NCBI GenBank assembly: GCA_011503125.2 | Contig: WWBZ02000015.1 | Span: 248,001 to 312,000 of the forward strand | DNA length: 64,000 bases | Source: Botryosphaeria dothidea | Taxonomy: Eukaryota > Ascomycota > Dothideomycetes > Botryosphaeriales > Botryosphaeriaceae | Direction of reading: 5' to 3' | In this document: piece after piece, positions 12,169 to 21,452 of the stretch | Numbering within the stretch: the first letter of the stretch is position 1 | Layout of the letters: every line of letters begins with the position of its first letter | Position numbers and translations under genes: made by a program | The notes under the pieces: model-generated | Told to the model about the DNA's origin: nothing | What the model saw: only the letters and a program-made list of their open reading frames with translations | Database searches by the model: none

Positions 12169-12810
12169 ATGTTTTCCAAAATGCTCTTCGACACCTCCTT
12201 CCTTGTGTCTCTGGGGCTTCTCAGCGGCCTGACCTATGCGATACCCCTTCCAGCGGCGACTCTCGAGGAGAACCTCCTCAAACGCCTCCACACATACCCC
12301 GTTCCGAGCGTCGAAGTGCTCAAGAAGCACATCCGAGATCCACTCCCCGACACATGCGTCTTCTACACCGGGGGCACCTTCGAGGCCGCATCTCTGTACG
12401 CCGCGCAGGCGGGCAAGAATATTCTGCCTGACTTGGATATCGACGGTTGGGCATCCCCACCTTACGCCGACGCCTGCCCGCTTTCGATGAAATTCCAGCA
12501 GGACTTGATGAGCACGGGCGGTGTCGGTTGGACTGAGAAGGACGAGTATCAGTATTGGGACAACATGTCTCAAGCATTTGCCGAAGAATGTGTCGGAGAC
12601 GCCTTCCTGGTGGTCAACCAGGCGCGGCAGCTTCCGGCGAGCAGCCATTTCGTCCATACCGAGCTGCCCACCATAGCGGCCAACGGAAAGATAAAACGGC
12701 TCTTCTGGGCCTCGTGCATGAACATGCCACCGTACGCCGAGGTTTCGGGGATGCAGTTGGCGTGGGACAGGTGTGGAGCCGACGGCGGGGGCGCCCTCGT
12801 GGCTGTGTAA
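12169..12810 (+). CDS. Secreted protein of unknown function, ~213 aa
   Basis: A single-exon frame with a clear N-terminal signal peptide: after the start comes the hydrophobic FLVSLGLLSGLTYA, and cleavage is likely before IPLP (~residue 24). The mature protein has a CVFYTGG motif near residue 63, a central Trp/Tyr-rich part, YWDNMSQAFAEE near 127 and several cysteines (around 63, 101, 141 and later). Its layout recalls an unnamed family of small secreted fungal proteins with a 'Y/FWTGG ... W...S.AFA' pattern, but I assign no activity. ATG at 12169 or 12181 would both preserve the signal peptide. Confidence 0.7.
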   Translation: MFSKMLFDTSFLVSLGLLSGLTYAIPLPAATLEENLLKRLHTYPVPSVEVLKKHIRDPLPDTCVFYTGGTFEAASLYAAQAGKNILPDLDIDGWASPPYADACPLSMKFQQDLMSTGGVGWTEKDEYQYWDNMSQAFAEECVGDAFLVVNQARQLPASSHFVHTELPTIAANGKIKRLFWASCMNMPPYAEVSGMQLAWDRCGADGGGALVAV

Positions 12811-13497
12811 ACAATCATTAGATCATTGGATGGGTGTTGGTCCAACACGAAGACCGCAAGCCTCCTGTGTCCTTTATACATCTGCCATTTCACGTCCCTT
12901 GTCAGTCCACGGCCGACCAGTGATCAGCTATATCTTAGCGTAGGCCCACAATTGCCATCCTCCCCCAGCCTTCCCAACCCATACAGGCCAAAGCCAGCCC
13001 GAGCACAGTCTCGCGCTGTCCCACCTTTCCTTCCACCAGCCCGTTTCGTAATCTCCGCTCTGGCGTTTGGGCAGAGTAAAGAAGTTCTGCGAGAGCTACT
13101 AGTGCGAGAAGAAGACAAAGTATCTTACGACTAAACTTACACGCAGCAGCACTTCTCGAAGTTATATAGTTGCTCAACCTCGTTTGAGAGAGTAGTGCCT
13201 ACGTTGGTAATAGTAAAACTTTTTATTTCATTTTTGTTAGAAGTTGGTGCCGATGTGGACGTATGGCTGGAAGTGCGAGGTGTGAATAAGTTGGGTAGAA
13301 AAAGAACTGCTAAGGCTTACTGGAGAGCTCTGGATAGCAAATCTAGTAGTGGAAGGAGCTTAAATTAGATCATGGCGACGCAGCGCCTCCAACCTCCGTC
13401 TCCTCTCCCCTCGCTCGCCGCCAGCTCCACCTACCACGGCCTGGGCAGACGAAGTCGCTGTCGTTGCCATGGACCCCGAGAGCCAATCCGACCTAAA
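12811..13497. other. Intergenic, no supported gene
   Basis: No recognisable product. A + frame from 13372 encodes Pro/Ala-rich sequence and is probably not a gene. Confidence 0.45.
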
Positions 13498-14189
13498 CTA
13501 AATGCAAGTTGCCTTGTTCTGATCTTGCACCCCTAGTAACCCCTGGCGCATCGGCAGAGCATATGTCGGGCTCCGCTGAAAAACCGTAAGGCGAGGGACC
13601 TCCGGTGCAATTCCTTGGAGACTGCTAGAGCCATTACCCACGACCTCAACGTGCTTTCCTCGACAGTCGATTCCACCCTGTGGCCACTTGGACGTGTGAC
13701 AATGGACTCCCGCGAATCTGTCCGATCCCTTAAAGTCTAGAACGTACGGCTTCGCCGCGAAGCCGGTGCAGAGGAAAAAGAACCTTGCGGTACGCTCAAC
13801 GCCGTCGTTTGATCGGACTTTCACTGCAACTCGTCCTGCTCGAAATCAGCAAAGACGACGCGCGTCTAGAAGAGCACGTCTTTATTCAAATAAAGCTTGG
13901 ACTCGACATGTTCGAAATACTGCTTAATCTTATATACTCTGGGGTATTTTTCATTTCACATCCTGTCTTTCTACACCTTCTCGTCCGAAAACTCATACAG
14001 TGGAACCTTGGTGTCAACACGAGCACCAGCATAGCAGTCCCAGTACCAAACTCCTCCAAGGTCAGCTCCTTCATCGATGACAAGGCATTTAAACCCATGT
14101 TGGCGTAATCTGTGGAGCAGGTAGCAACCGCCGAAGCAAGCACTTACAATGATGGTGTCGTAAGTCGGATTGGCACTTGTTGAGCCCAT
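13498..14189 (-). pseudogene. Baeyer-Villiger-type flavin monooxygenase, decayed N-terminal part
   Basis: The minus strand starts with an FAD-binding Rossmann segment (TYDTIIVSACFGGCYLL, then HGFKCLVIDEGADLGGVWYW). It continues through NEKYP..YKIKQYFEHVESKL to a second conserved block (LCTGFAAKPYV, HTSKWPQGGIDCRGKHVEVV and LTVFQRSPTYALP). These are hallmarks of class B/BVMO enzymes, which insert oxygen into ketones using FAD and NADPH. Decay is plain: the first Gly-x-Gly-x-x-Gly is broken (SACFGG), and four in-frame stops lie between about 13970 and 13815, at least three where Trp is expected. A frame change follows near 13820. The C-terminal ~350 residues are absent, so the copy is not functional. 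Confidence 0.8.
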
Positions 14190-14538
14190 CGCGCTTGTAG
14201 AGGTCGACTCTTGATTTTTGCAAAAACAGAGAAGGAAGATGTATTAATCGAGAGAAAAAACTGATGTGAAGACACAAATCGTGATCAAGGAGGCTTTTCG
14301 CTGTTCCATAGAGCTATACCGCGACTTTCATTTTATAGAATGCGCAAGAGAAATTCATGCGGAACAACAAGACCAGACCATTAGCAAGCATTACAAGATA
14401 CTACGGAAGAATCAATACGGGACCAACTTACCGTATTGCAAGTTAATCGTTTCCAGAGTCAAGTGTGTCTCTGCAACCAACGAGACAATTGGTCCGCAAT
14501 TACTCCGAAACACTCCGGTGTATCACAGCCCTACTTTA

Positions 14539-15012
14539 GCCAATGAAGAGCAGGAAGTCCTTGACCAGCTCTATCGTTGATGGCTGCATTATTGGAACAA
14601 CAAGTGACGGGAGGATTTCAAAAATGGCATAGTCGGCGCTCGGCGTTTCTACGACTTTGACGAGATGTTGTACCACGACATGTTTGGCAACACGGATCGC
14701 GGCGGGCTCAACGCGCATTTCGAGAGCATCTTCCCCTACTGGAATGATGGCAACATGGAGTTCAAGGACATTGAGATCACCTCACTGTCCCCGCAATATG
14801 CGTACTCGATAATGATTCAGCATACCTGGGGAATGGCCGGCGGCGTCCCATTTGACACGGCCTTCCGGCGCACTGGAATCGCCCGTAAAAATGAAGATGG
14901 AGAGTGAAAGTGGACACATGAGCACTTGAGCTTCCCAACAAACATGAAAACTAAGCAGGCTGATTCCACGATCTCTCTAGATCCACTGAAGAAGGCAACA
15001 AAGATGTCATAG
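14539..15012 (+). pseudogene. SnoaL-like (NTF2-fold) protein, decayed
   Basis: One reading frame gives a continuous SnoaL-like polypeptide interrupted by three TGA codons at 14578-14580, 14605-14607 and 14905-14907. Conserved stretches include LHYWNNK, FYDFDEMLYHDMFG, FESIFPYWNDGNMEF, YSIMIQHTWG and the end WTHEHLSFPTNM. The third stop falls immediately before KWTHEHLS, where Trp is expected (TGG to TGA). Intact relatives are small polyketide-cyclase or ketosteroid-isomerase-fold proteins often found in fungal metabolic clusters. It lies head-to-head with the decayed BVMO, about 350 bases away. Confidence 0.7.
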
Positions 15013-15522
15013 ATAGCATGATTCTTCGGTAACTATAGGACCGTCAGTTCGCGAACTGTGAGTTCACGATTGAATGGGATCATTGTGAGTCGAATAAATC
15101 TAAACATTTTATTCTCTAAATCTGCGAACAAAGGCGTTATACTTGACAGCGGTGCTATGAATGAGTATATGGGATATGGTTGAGGTTGCCGGTGTGGAGA
15201 TACCATCATGCCAATGAGTGCTCGAATTTTGCAGTGATGAGCGAAAGTGCAAGGAATGCGGCGTGAAAGGAAGACAATATATGAAAACCCAGCATGCGCA
15301 TAGCACTTTAACCGCTGGTAGATTTATATCACACGCAAAAAAAAGGAGCGTTCTGTGCTTGCCAACAGGTTGTCTTGCCAACGGCGGTTCCCGAATGGCT
15401 CACGATATCTACAGCACTATCGGTTTCAGCGCTGCACTAGAAGGACCAGTGGTTGGGAGCGCGTCAAGGTAAAGGTTCATCTCCTGCTACAATGCTTGTC
15501 CCAAGTGACAATGTTACATATC

Positions 15523-15670
15523 TGTTGGTATGTTGATGAACAACGATGATCCATTGATGATTGGCATGAAGAGGGAGAGGGTAGATAACCCGCTTGCCTC
15601 TTATACAAGTGATTGTGACTAAGCTATATGGTGAGACACGATTCGTCTCAAAAACGAGTGATATCCTACA
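15523..15670. repeat. Solo LTR, copy 2 (148 bp) with 5-bp target-site duplication
   Basis: Starts TGTTGG and ends CCTACA, one change from the expected CCAACA. Flanked by identical ATATC at 15518-15522 and 15671-15675. It is closely similar to the copy at 33337 through TGTTGATGAACAACGATGAT, GATTGGCATGAAGAGG, ACCCGCTTGCCTCTTATAC and GTGATATCC. Confidence 0.85.
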
Positions 15671-15845
15671 ATATCCAAGGACTAATGCAGAAGAACGGAA
15701 CAATTGCGATCCTTTACGCTTATCATGATTCTGTATTTCTGCTGCGCACGACACCTCCTGGATCTCCTCAACGACAGGGCCTGGCGTCATACGTTATTAT
15801 TGCGACCATCATTACATGAAGCTCTTACGTACGTCTAGGACAGTT

Positions 15846-16163
15846 CTACTGTCTTCCAACCGAGATGATCTCGTTATCACCACCAATGTCCCAAAAGCAT
15901 TTGCCTTTTGGGAACGAGCTCGATGATCGTATATAAAGGTCGCCCGCGTCAGTGGTTGAGATCAACCAACACGGTCCAGGTTTCGGGTCAGTAATAGTGA
16001 CTCGACCCTTTTTGAAAGTCCATTTTGCGCTGTCTTTACAATGATGACCATCACACGTGTGGATGTATGGGCATGCTCCATCGGGGTTCGTAAAGCATTG
16101 GGGAACTTCGCAGGAGGCGAAAGGTACTAGAGCAAGTGGTAGGAAGAATCCAACGAGCCTCAT
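15846..16163 (-). CDS. Small secreted cysteine-rich protein, 105 aa
   Basis: The N-terminus MRLVGFFLPLALVPFAS is a typical signal peptide, with cleavage likely around residue 17-19. The mature part of about 87 residues has six cysteines (QC, AC, TC, HC, PCW, KCF) plus one at the cleavage region, is rich in Gly and Lys, and has no membrane segment. Size, cysteine content and position among decayed genes and LTRs are those of an effector-like protein, but there is no sequence evidence of a target. It is single-exon, stop codon TAG at 15846. Confidence 0.65.
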   Translation of the reverse strand: MRLVGFFLPLALVPFASCEVPQCFTNPDGACPYIHTCDGHHCKDSAKWTFKKGRVTITDPKPGPCWLISTTDAGDLYIRSSSSFPKGKCFWDIGGDNEIISVGRQ

Positions 16164-16243
16164 TGTGAGGGCAAATTTCTCCGATCAGTGGACCAACGAC
16201 TGGATATAAAGAGCTAGTCTATCTACGCTAGAAAGGGCGTGTT

Positions 16244-16300
16244 GGCTTATTCTTTATAGGCAAGCTATTAAACATAGAATTACTATGAATAGAATAAGCC
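16244..16300. repeat. Inverted repeat / hairpin
   Basis: GGCTTATTCT at 16244-16253 is the exact reverse complement of AGAATAAGCC at 16291-16300, with a 37-base AT-rich spacer that is itself partly self-complementary (TTATAG / CTATGAAT). It may be the core of a small degraded inverted-repeat element. Confidence 0.6.
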
Positions 16301-17563
16301 TCGGATAGATACACATTATAAAGCGAGAATAACTTAAGTTTCTAGTAAGGAAGTACCGGAAAGCAAGTCAAGTGCCGGATGAAGCGGCATAGGAACAAGA
16401 CGAAGCGGCTCGCAGAGGTCCGCGGTAGCATTCGGCTTCCCTGATTACACGGGCAATATATCGTTACTTTCTTACCCTGGTCGACAAACGAAGCCTGCAC
16501 TCCGACTGGGTCGTTTAAAAGCCGTGCTGAGCCAGTGAAACGAGAAACGCAAGGAGGCAGCGCCTAAACTGAACGCTAAAGCTTACTTTATATGTCGACC
16601 AGTTCGGAGGTACGGCTCAGGTTCACTCTTGCAATCATTGTGACAACACCATCGGCGAACATGCGCAGCATGACCATCAACAAAAGAAAAACATGGTGGA
16701 GCTTGGTAGGCAACGCACCGAATGCGTCCCCCCACTAGTGGAGCCATTTCGCGGTGGAGCAGCTGGAGACTCGGGGAGGCTACTTGACGGGCCCCTGCTC
16801 GTCCCGAAAAGCCCCGTTGACAACTGACAAGCCACACAGCTTCTACGTAAGTATTTGCTCTGATCTAACGTATTCAGGCAGGTCGATCAGCGCCATGTCT
16901 GCGGGGCTGACAGCAACAAAGCTAGCGTAGAGTGGCAAAGTCGATCGACCATGACAGAGATCATTCGGCAATAACCACCGCAAATAGAATTTCCGATTAT
17001 CACGTCCCGTGTTACAGGCGCAATTATTGGCGATTTCGCGTTTTCTGGTTTCCCCTCAACGAGGCTTGGAGTCATGCGGCCCGCGAAAGTGGCTGTGTTG
17101 TGCCCGGAGGAGGGCGGAAGAACTGGTTGTGCTTTGGGGCAACGGGAGTGCTCGAGATGGTGGCGCGACGGTCTTCCGTAGTTGAAGAATAGACAAGCTG
17201 AGTTCATCCTCCTCCTAAAGTTGTGCTTCTCGCTGTTCCTTCCGCGTGACTTGTTCAGCTGCAGAAAACTCCATCCGTTGTCCCAGATCCTGCCCCAACT
17301 GCCAGAGCAGGAAGACGTGTTAACACTGGCATCGCTCTTCGGTAGCCGGTGTGCGAGATCAGAAAGTTTATTTGAGGTCGATGATGCGAAAGTTGTACCG
17401 CCTTCGGATGTGGACGGGTGATGCCGTCCCACGACGCGGGGTAGGCTACTACAGCATTAAACATGCAGAAATAATCTCAGTGAATATTTTTAGCTTCACA
17501 ACCGAGTTGAATTGAATAATCTGTGACATGTTTACAATTTCCAACTGATTTGTACCAGCAAAA
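16301..17563. other. Intergenic, no supported gene
   Basis: A 181-codon minus-strand frame (17432-16887) has no recognisable features. No other support for a gene. Confidence 0.45.
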
Positions 17564-18539
17564 ATGCTTCCATGCATCACCCTCGAGGAACACTATCTCT
17601 CCCCGATCCTCTTCTCGACGGGGTTGTACTCCAAAGAAAAACTCGCCGCTCTCTCCCCGGCCATCAGCGAGAAGCTCTCCGCCGTCGACGATGCCCGTGT
17701 CAAGAACATGGACGCCACCGGCGTCTCCGTCCAAGTCCTCCCACATCCCCGCGCACCCCCTCAGCCCGCCGTCGTCGACACGAACAACTCGCTCCCACGC
17801 CCTGATCGCACAGCACCCCAAGCGCTTCCGCAGCTTCGCCCTGCTCTCCATGGTCAGCCCGGCGGCGGCGGCAGCCGAGCTGCGCCGCTGTGTCCAGGAC
17901 CTCGGCTTCGTGGGCGCCCTCGTCGGCAACCACCTCGACGACGGTACCTTCTACGACGCGCCCGCGTACGACGCCGTGTGGGCCGTCGCGCAGGCCCTGG
18001 ACGTGCCCGTCCACCTGCACCCGCAGCGCCCGTCGGACGCGCACCACGCGGCGCTCTACGCCGGGCTCGGCGACCGCCGGCTCGAGATGGACCTCGCGTG
18101 CTGGTGCTGAGGGTGGCACGGCGCCGTCGGCCTGCACGTGCTGCGGCTGTTTGCAGCGGGCGTGTTTGAGCGGTTCCCGAAGCTCAAGGTCATCATTGGG
18201 CATATGGGCGAGATGCTGCCGTTTATGCTGCAGCGCATCACCCCGTTTGCAGAGAGATGGCCGGGCGCTGAAGGGAGGACGAGGGGGCTTAAGACGGTGT
18301 GGGACGAGAACACTTGGGTCACGATGAGTGGCATGTTTGCGATAGGGCCGATGGCGTGCATGCTGAGGGAGACGAGGATTGATCGGATTATGTACAGTGT
18401 TGATTACCCGCTGGCTTCGAATGAGGAGGGCGCGTAGTTTCTAAAGGGGCTCGAGGAGAGTGGATTGGTGAACGCGGAGGCTTTGAGGAAGATCGCATAT
18501 TTGAACGCTGAAGAGCTACTTGGAATCAAGGCTGTGTAG
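17564..18539 (+). pseudogene. Amidohydrolase-2 family decarboxylase-like gene, decayed
   Basis: The pieces together read as a protein of the 2,3-dihydroxybenzoate / resorcylate decarboxylase type: N-terminal ITLEEHYLSP (Glu-x-His metal ligands), then LRRCVQDLGFVGALVGNHLD, YDAVWAVAQALDVPVHLHP, LKVIIGHMGEMLPFML and SVDYPLAS (catalytic Asp). Intact relatives are about 320-340 residues. Here the frame switches at least three times between about 17738 and 17805. TGA at 18108-18110 falls where a Trp precedes GWHGAVG, and TAG at 18435-18437 interrupts EEGA-FLKGLEESG. The two nonsense changes fit TGG-to-TGA and possibly CAG-to-TAG. Final residues end at TAG 18537-18539. Confidence 0.8.
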
Positions 18540-18786
18540 TCCAGCGCACATTCAGTCCGACCGGAAGAGGAAGCCCAACCATTCCACTCGCAAGATCCCT
18601 GAAGCCTTACCCGACGACTTGGGCGTTCGGCTTCAGTAGGTAATGCCGAGGAGCGACGTGAATTTTCCGGCCGCTATCATTCAACAACTATACATGTTTT
18701 CAGATCTCAATGATTCCGCACTGATTTAAATCATACCGTGGTTCTAGATCCAGCCTTTCATCATAGCCACCAATGCTCTTTTCTCC

Positions 18787-19085
18787 GTGCTACCACAATT
18801 ATCATCAACAAACACCCTGCTTTTCTGCGGTTTCCTCGTCCTCGTACGCCTTGTGTTCGACTGGTTCAAGCGGGGCCTGAATCGAATTCCTGGTCCGTTT
18901 TCACGTTCCATCAGCATCATTCCACGCCTTGTTTCAGTGATGCGAGGTAGAAGCGAGGCAGACGATAGGAACCTTCACAGGACCGCGTGGCTCCAAACAC
19001 CGTTTCAGTGAGCGACGCTGATGCTTTAGATACCATCTATGGACTCCTGACAGGGTCCTTGAGATCCTCCTTTGCGCCTGCCTAG
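18787..19085 (+). pseudogene. Cytochrome P450 N-terminal remnant
   Basis: The frame encodes a hydrophobic anchor (FCGFLVLVRLVFDWF), then the proline-rich hinge NRIPGPFSRS and RGRSEADDRNLHR, as at the N-terminus of fungal microsomal P450s. After a frame change near 18990 the next conserved piece appears (APNTVSVSDADALDTIYG), ending at a TAG at 19083-19085. The I-helix, ExxR and heme-Cys regions are missing. It is a truncated, frameshifted fragment of under 100 codons. Confidence 0.65.
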
Positions 19086-19096
19086 TTCTATAACGA

Positions 19097-19345
19097 TCAG
19101 GGCATCATTCCAGATCCATTTGTCCTGACGGACAAACCGCTGCTGTGGTCGACAGGCTTGACGATGACCGAGTCGGGGAAGGTGGTCGGCGCGGAGGTTA
19201 AGCGGACAAGGACAGTCATGGTCAAGGCGTTGGAGCGGAGGAGCGTGGTGAGGATGAGGGTCCCGAGGTTTCCGGTGGCCTGAGAGTGAGGAACATTTCG
19301 GTAAATGTCTTCGGGATGTTGTATGTAGGGCACTGACTCCGGCAA
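19097..19345 (-). pseudogene. NmrA-like NAD(P)-binding protein, N-terminal fragment
   Basis: The minus strand reads ATGNLGTLILTTLLRSNAL then MTVLVRLTSAPTTFPDSV and VKPVDHSSGLSV. This is the Rossmann start (G/A-T-G-x-x-G), beta-2 'TVLVR' and 'V..D' pattern of NmrA-like / isoflavone-reductase-like proteins. Only about 70 residues of a usual ~300 are present, and the frame ends at a TGA. It lies tail-to-tail with the P450 remnant. Confidence 0.5.
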
Positions 19346-19856
19346 GAATTACGTTGTGGATCTTGTAGGAATCAGGCGGAGACGCGGAGGATTGACCTTG
19401 CCGAGACTATGTCGCTCAGCCTTGAGTTTTTCGCCTTGGAATGCCTGGGATCGTTTCACTGTGCGCGATTTGCAAACGATACACAATAATCGAATCCATG
19501 AAGACCTCCTGCCTGCTTATACATTGCTATAATGAATACTATGTGGCAGTGAAATGGGCGCATTCCTTACAAGATTATCAAAGAAGATTCGGCAGCCCAA
19601 GCCTCATAGCACTGTGGAAGGGCCAAATCTAAAGGGGAGAAGCCATGTTCTACAAACCTTCCCACTAGCTAAATCCGTACAGATATGATACTACTGTAGG
19701 GTATCCTCGCCTAGCCCTTACCTTCCTAAAGTTTCTCGTATCGCCTTAACTATCGCCCGGAAGCACCGGAAGTTGCGGGGTAGATATGCGGGGTAGAGTC
19801 GTAATGCTTAGCGGAGTATTAAGTTTCTACTCTCAGTTAGCAAGACCAACACTAAA

Positions 19857-20400
19857 ATGCTCGCCAACGTTGTCGCTGCTAGAACTCTCTCCATCAATCC
19901 TCCAGACGTTCTTTTCGTCCTAAGCCGTGATCAGCTTTGGGCTGGGCTGCAGCGCGAAACTCAGAGGGCCTTGGAATTCGTGCTCCAAATGCAAGATTGC
20001 GCGGTCTTGAAGGACAAGGGAGAGTTTGTGGTTCGTAATACGCGGCGTGTCCATGATGACGGAAACATAAGGGAGGGAGTTACCTCCGTTGGGAGGCAAT
20101 GAGCAAATATTTCAAGTCTCGTATATTTTTGCTTGCGCCTGACTGCAGTGTAGATCATCTTCCGCTAAGGTGAAGGATCTGTAGCAACCAATCTGGTGTC
20201 GCACGGCCCGGACGGTAATGACAAAGACGTCCAACTGACGTACATCTTTGAACAAAACTTTTCCGATGTCGAAGAAGGGACTCCGATACGTCAACAGGCA
20301 ACTGTCATTAAATTCTTCTTCTGACAATGGAATAGATGGCACTCATGGCTGCGAGAGAACTGGTCAGCAAGGAAGAGATAACATAGAGGTCATTTTCGAC
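19857..20400 (+). pseudogene. DUF1857/SRPBCC-like gene, decayed
   Basis: The first frame (19857-20102) encodes SINPPDVLFVLSRDQLWAGL, then LEFVLQMQDCAVLKDKG and FVVR. This matches my memory of the start of fungal DUF1857 proteins (INPP...VLTR.Q.W.GL...A..FVP....C.VL). A second segment at about 20170-20310 reads EGSVATNLVSHGPDG, then LTYIFEQNFSDVEEGT, the family's C-terminal half, before a TGA. The middle is interrupted by stops around 20100-20160. It could be a gene with an intron I cannot see, but the stops suggest decay. Confidence 0.45.
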
Positions 20401-20703
20401 ACTGATTGCAGTCAATAAACCATCCTGCATGTATCACAGATTATATGCTACGAATGCGACTTGTTCTCGCTGTACTGCGGTCTCAATGTACCTCCACATC
20501 GTTTACATCTTTCATTGCATTGTAAACTAGGAGACATCGAAACAGTCAGCTGCATGAAGATTAATATTTGAAATGGAGAACTCCGGTTTGATCAAAAGAA
20601 CCTGTTACAGGAAGTGTAACGGTTTAGGCATCACTTGGGCATACGGTGGCAATTCAGGCACCTACCTACTACCCAACCTGTTCCGTACTTACTGCTACTA
20701 CCC

Positions 20704-20769
20704 AATATCTGCCTAATATCTACCTAATATCTGCCCAATCACTACCTTAACTCTACCTAATTTGTACCC
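20704..20769. repeat. 11-bp tandem repeat, six degenerate copies
   Basis: Successive 11-mers of the form AATATCTGCCT, AATATCTACCT, AATATCTGCCC, AATCACTACCT, TAACTCTACCT, AATTTGTACCC. The preceding 60 bases hold looser ACTACCC and CCTACC motifs. No coding role seen. Confidence 0.7.
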
Positions 20770-21452
20770 AACAGTCATGTATTTAAGCCACCATAGTTAC
20801 TACCTTCAGAAATCAGAGTCTTCTACATCTTCGTTTTCTCTCCCTAGGCACGCAAGGATATGCTGCGCATTCAGCAAATTCCCGAGGGAACTGCAACAGG
20901 AAGGTTAATTAAGAAGCTTGTATACAAGCTCAACGAACGGCTTTCGGAGGTTTTTAAAACATCCGCCGTCCAATATAGCGAATATTGTATATGCCTTTGC
21001 ATTGAATAGCGCATGCTGCTGCAGATCACTTGCCTCCGCGAGCTCCATTGAACCTGCCTGCCTCGCGTTGTTTCACTCAGATGTAGTCCACTAGTGGAAG
21101 TGCGCGGCGGGCGGCCTCCCGAGGCAGCCGAAGCCCAAAAGACCTGGACACAGACTATTAATTGCCGAGACGAACTAGCTTTACGGCAGGGCTCCCAGAA
21201 TCGATTCTTACGCTGCGAGGTTGCGGGTACGTGAATGAAAGGGCGAGGTTGTCTTATTCGCGGCGCCAGTCTCGCCGAGCAAAGATGGCCCCCGACACGA
21301 CAGACCCACCCCAGTTCCAAAATCAAGCTCTAGCATTTTACCAGACGTCTGGATAACTGTAGAATCGAATATTTTAAAATATTTTGAATCCGCCTCAGCA
21401 GATGAGGGCTTTCCATCCTCATTTACTACGCTTTAGTCCGCAGGCATTCGCG

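Noticed and set aside
16887..17432. 181-codon minus-strand ORF
   Set aside because: Low-complexity Ser/Arg/His composition, no domain, and an overlapping + frame of similar quality.
20704..20769. Telomeric repeat
   Set aside because: The unit is 11 bp with no TTAGGG/CCCTAA, so it is not telomere sequence.
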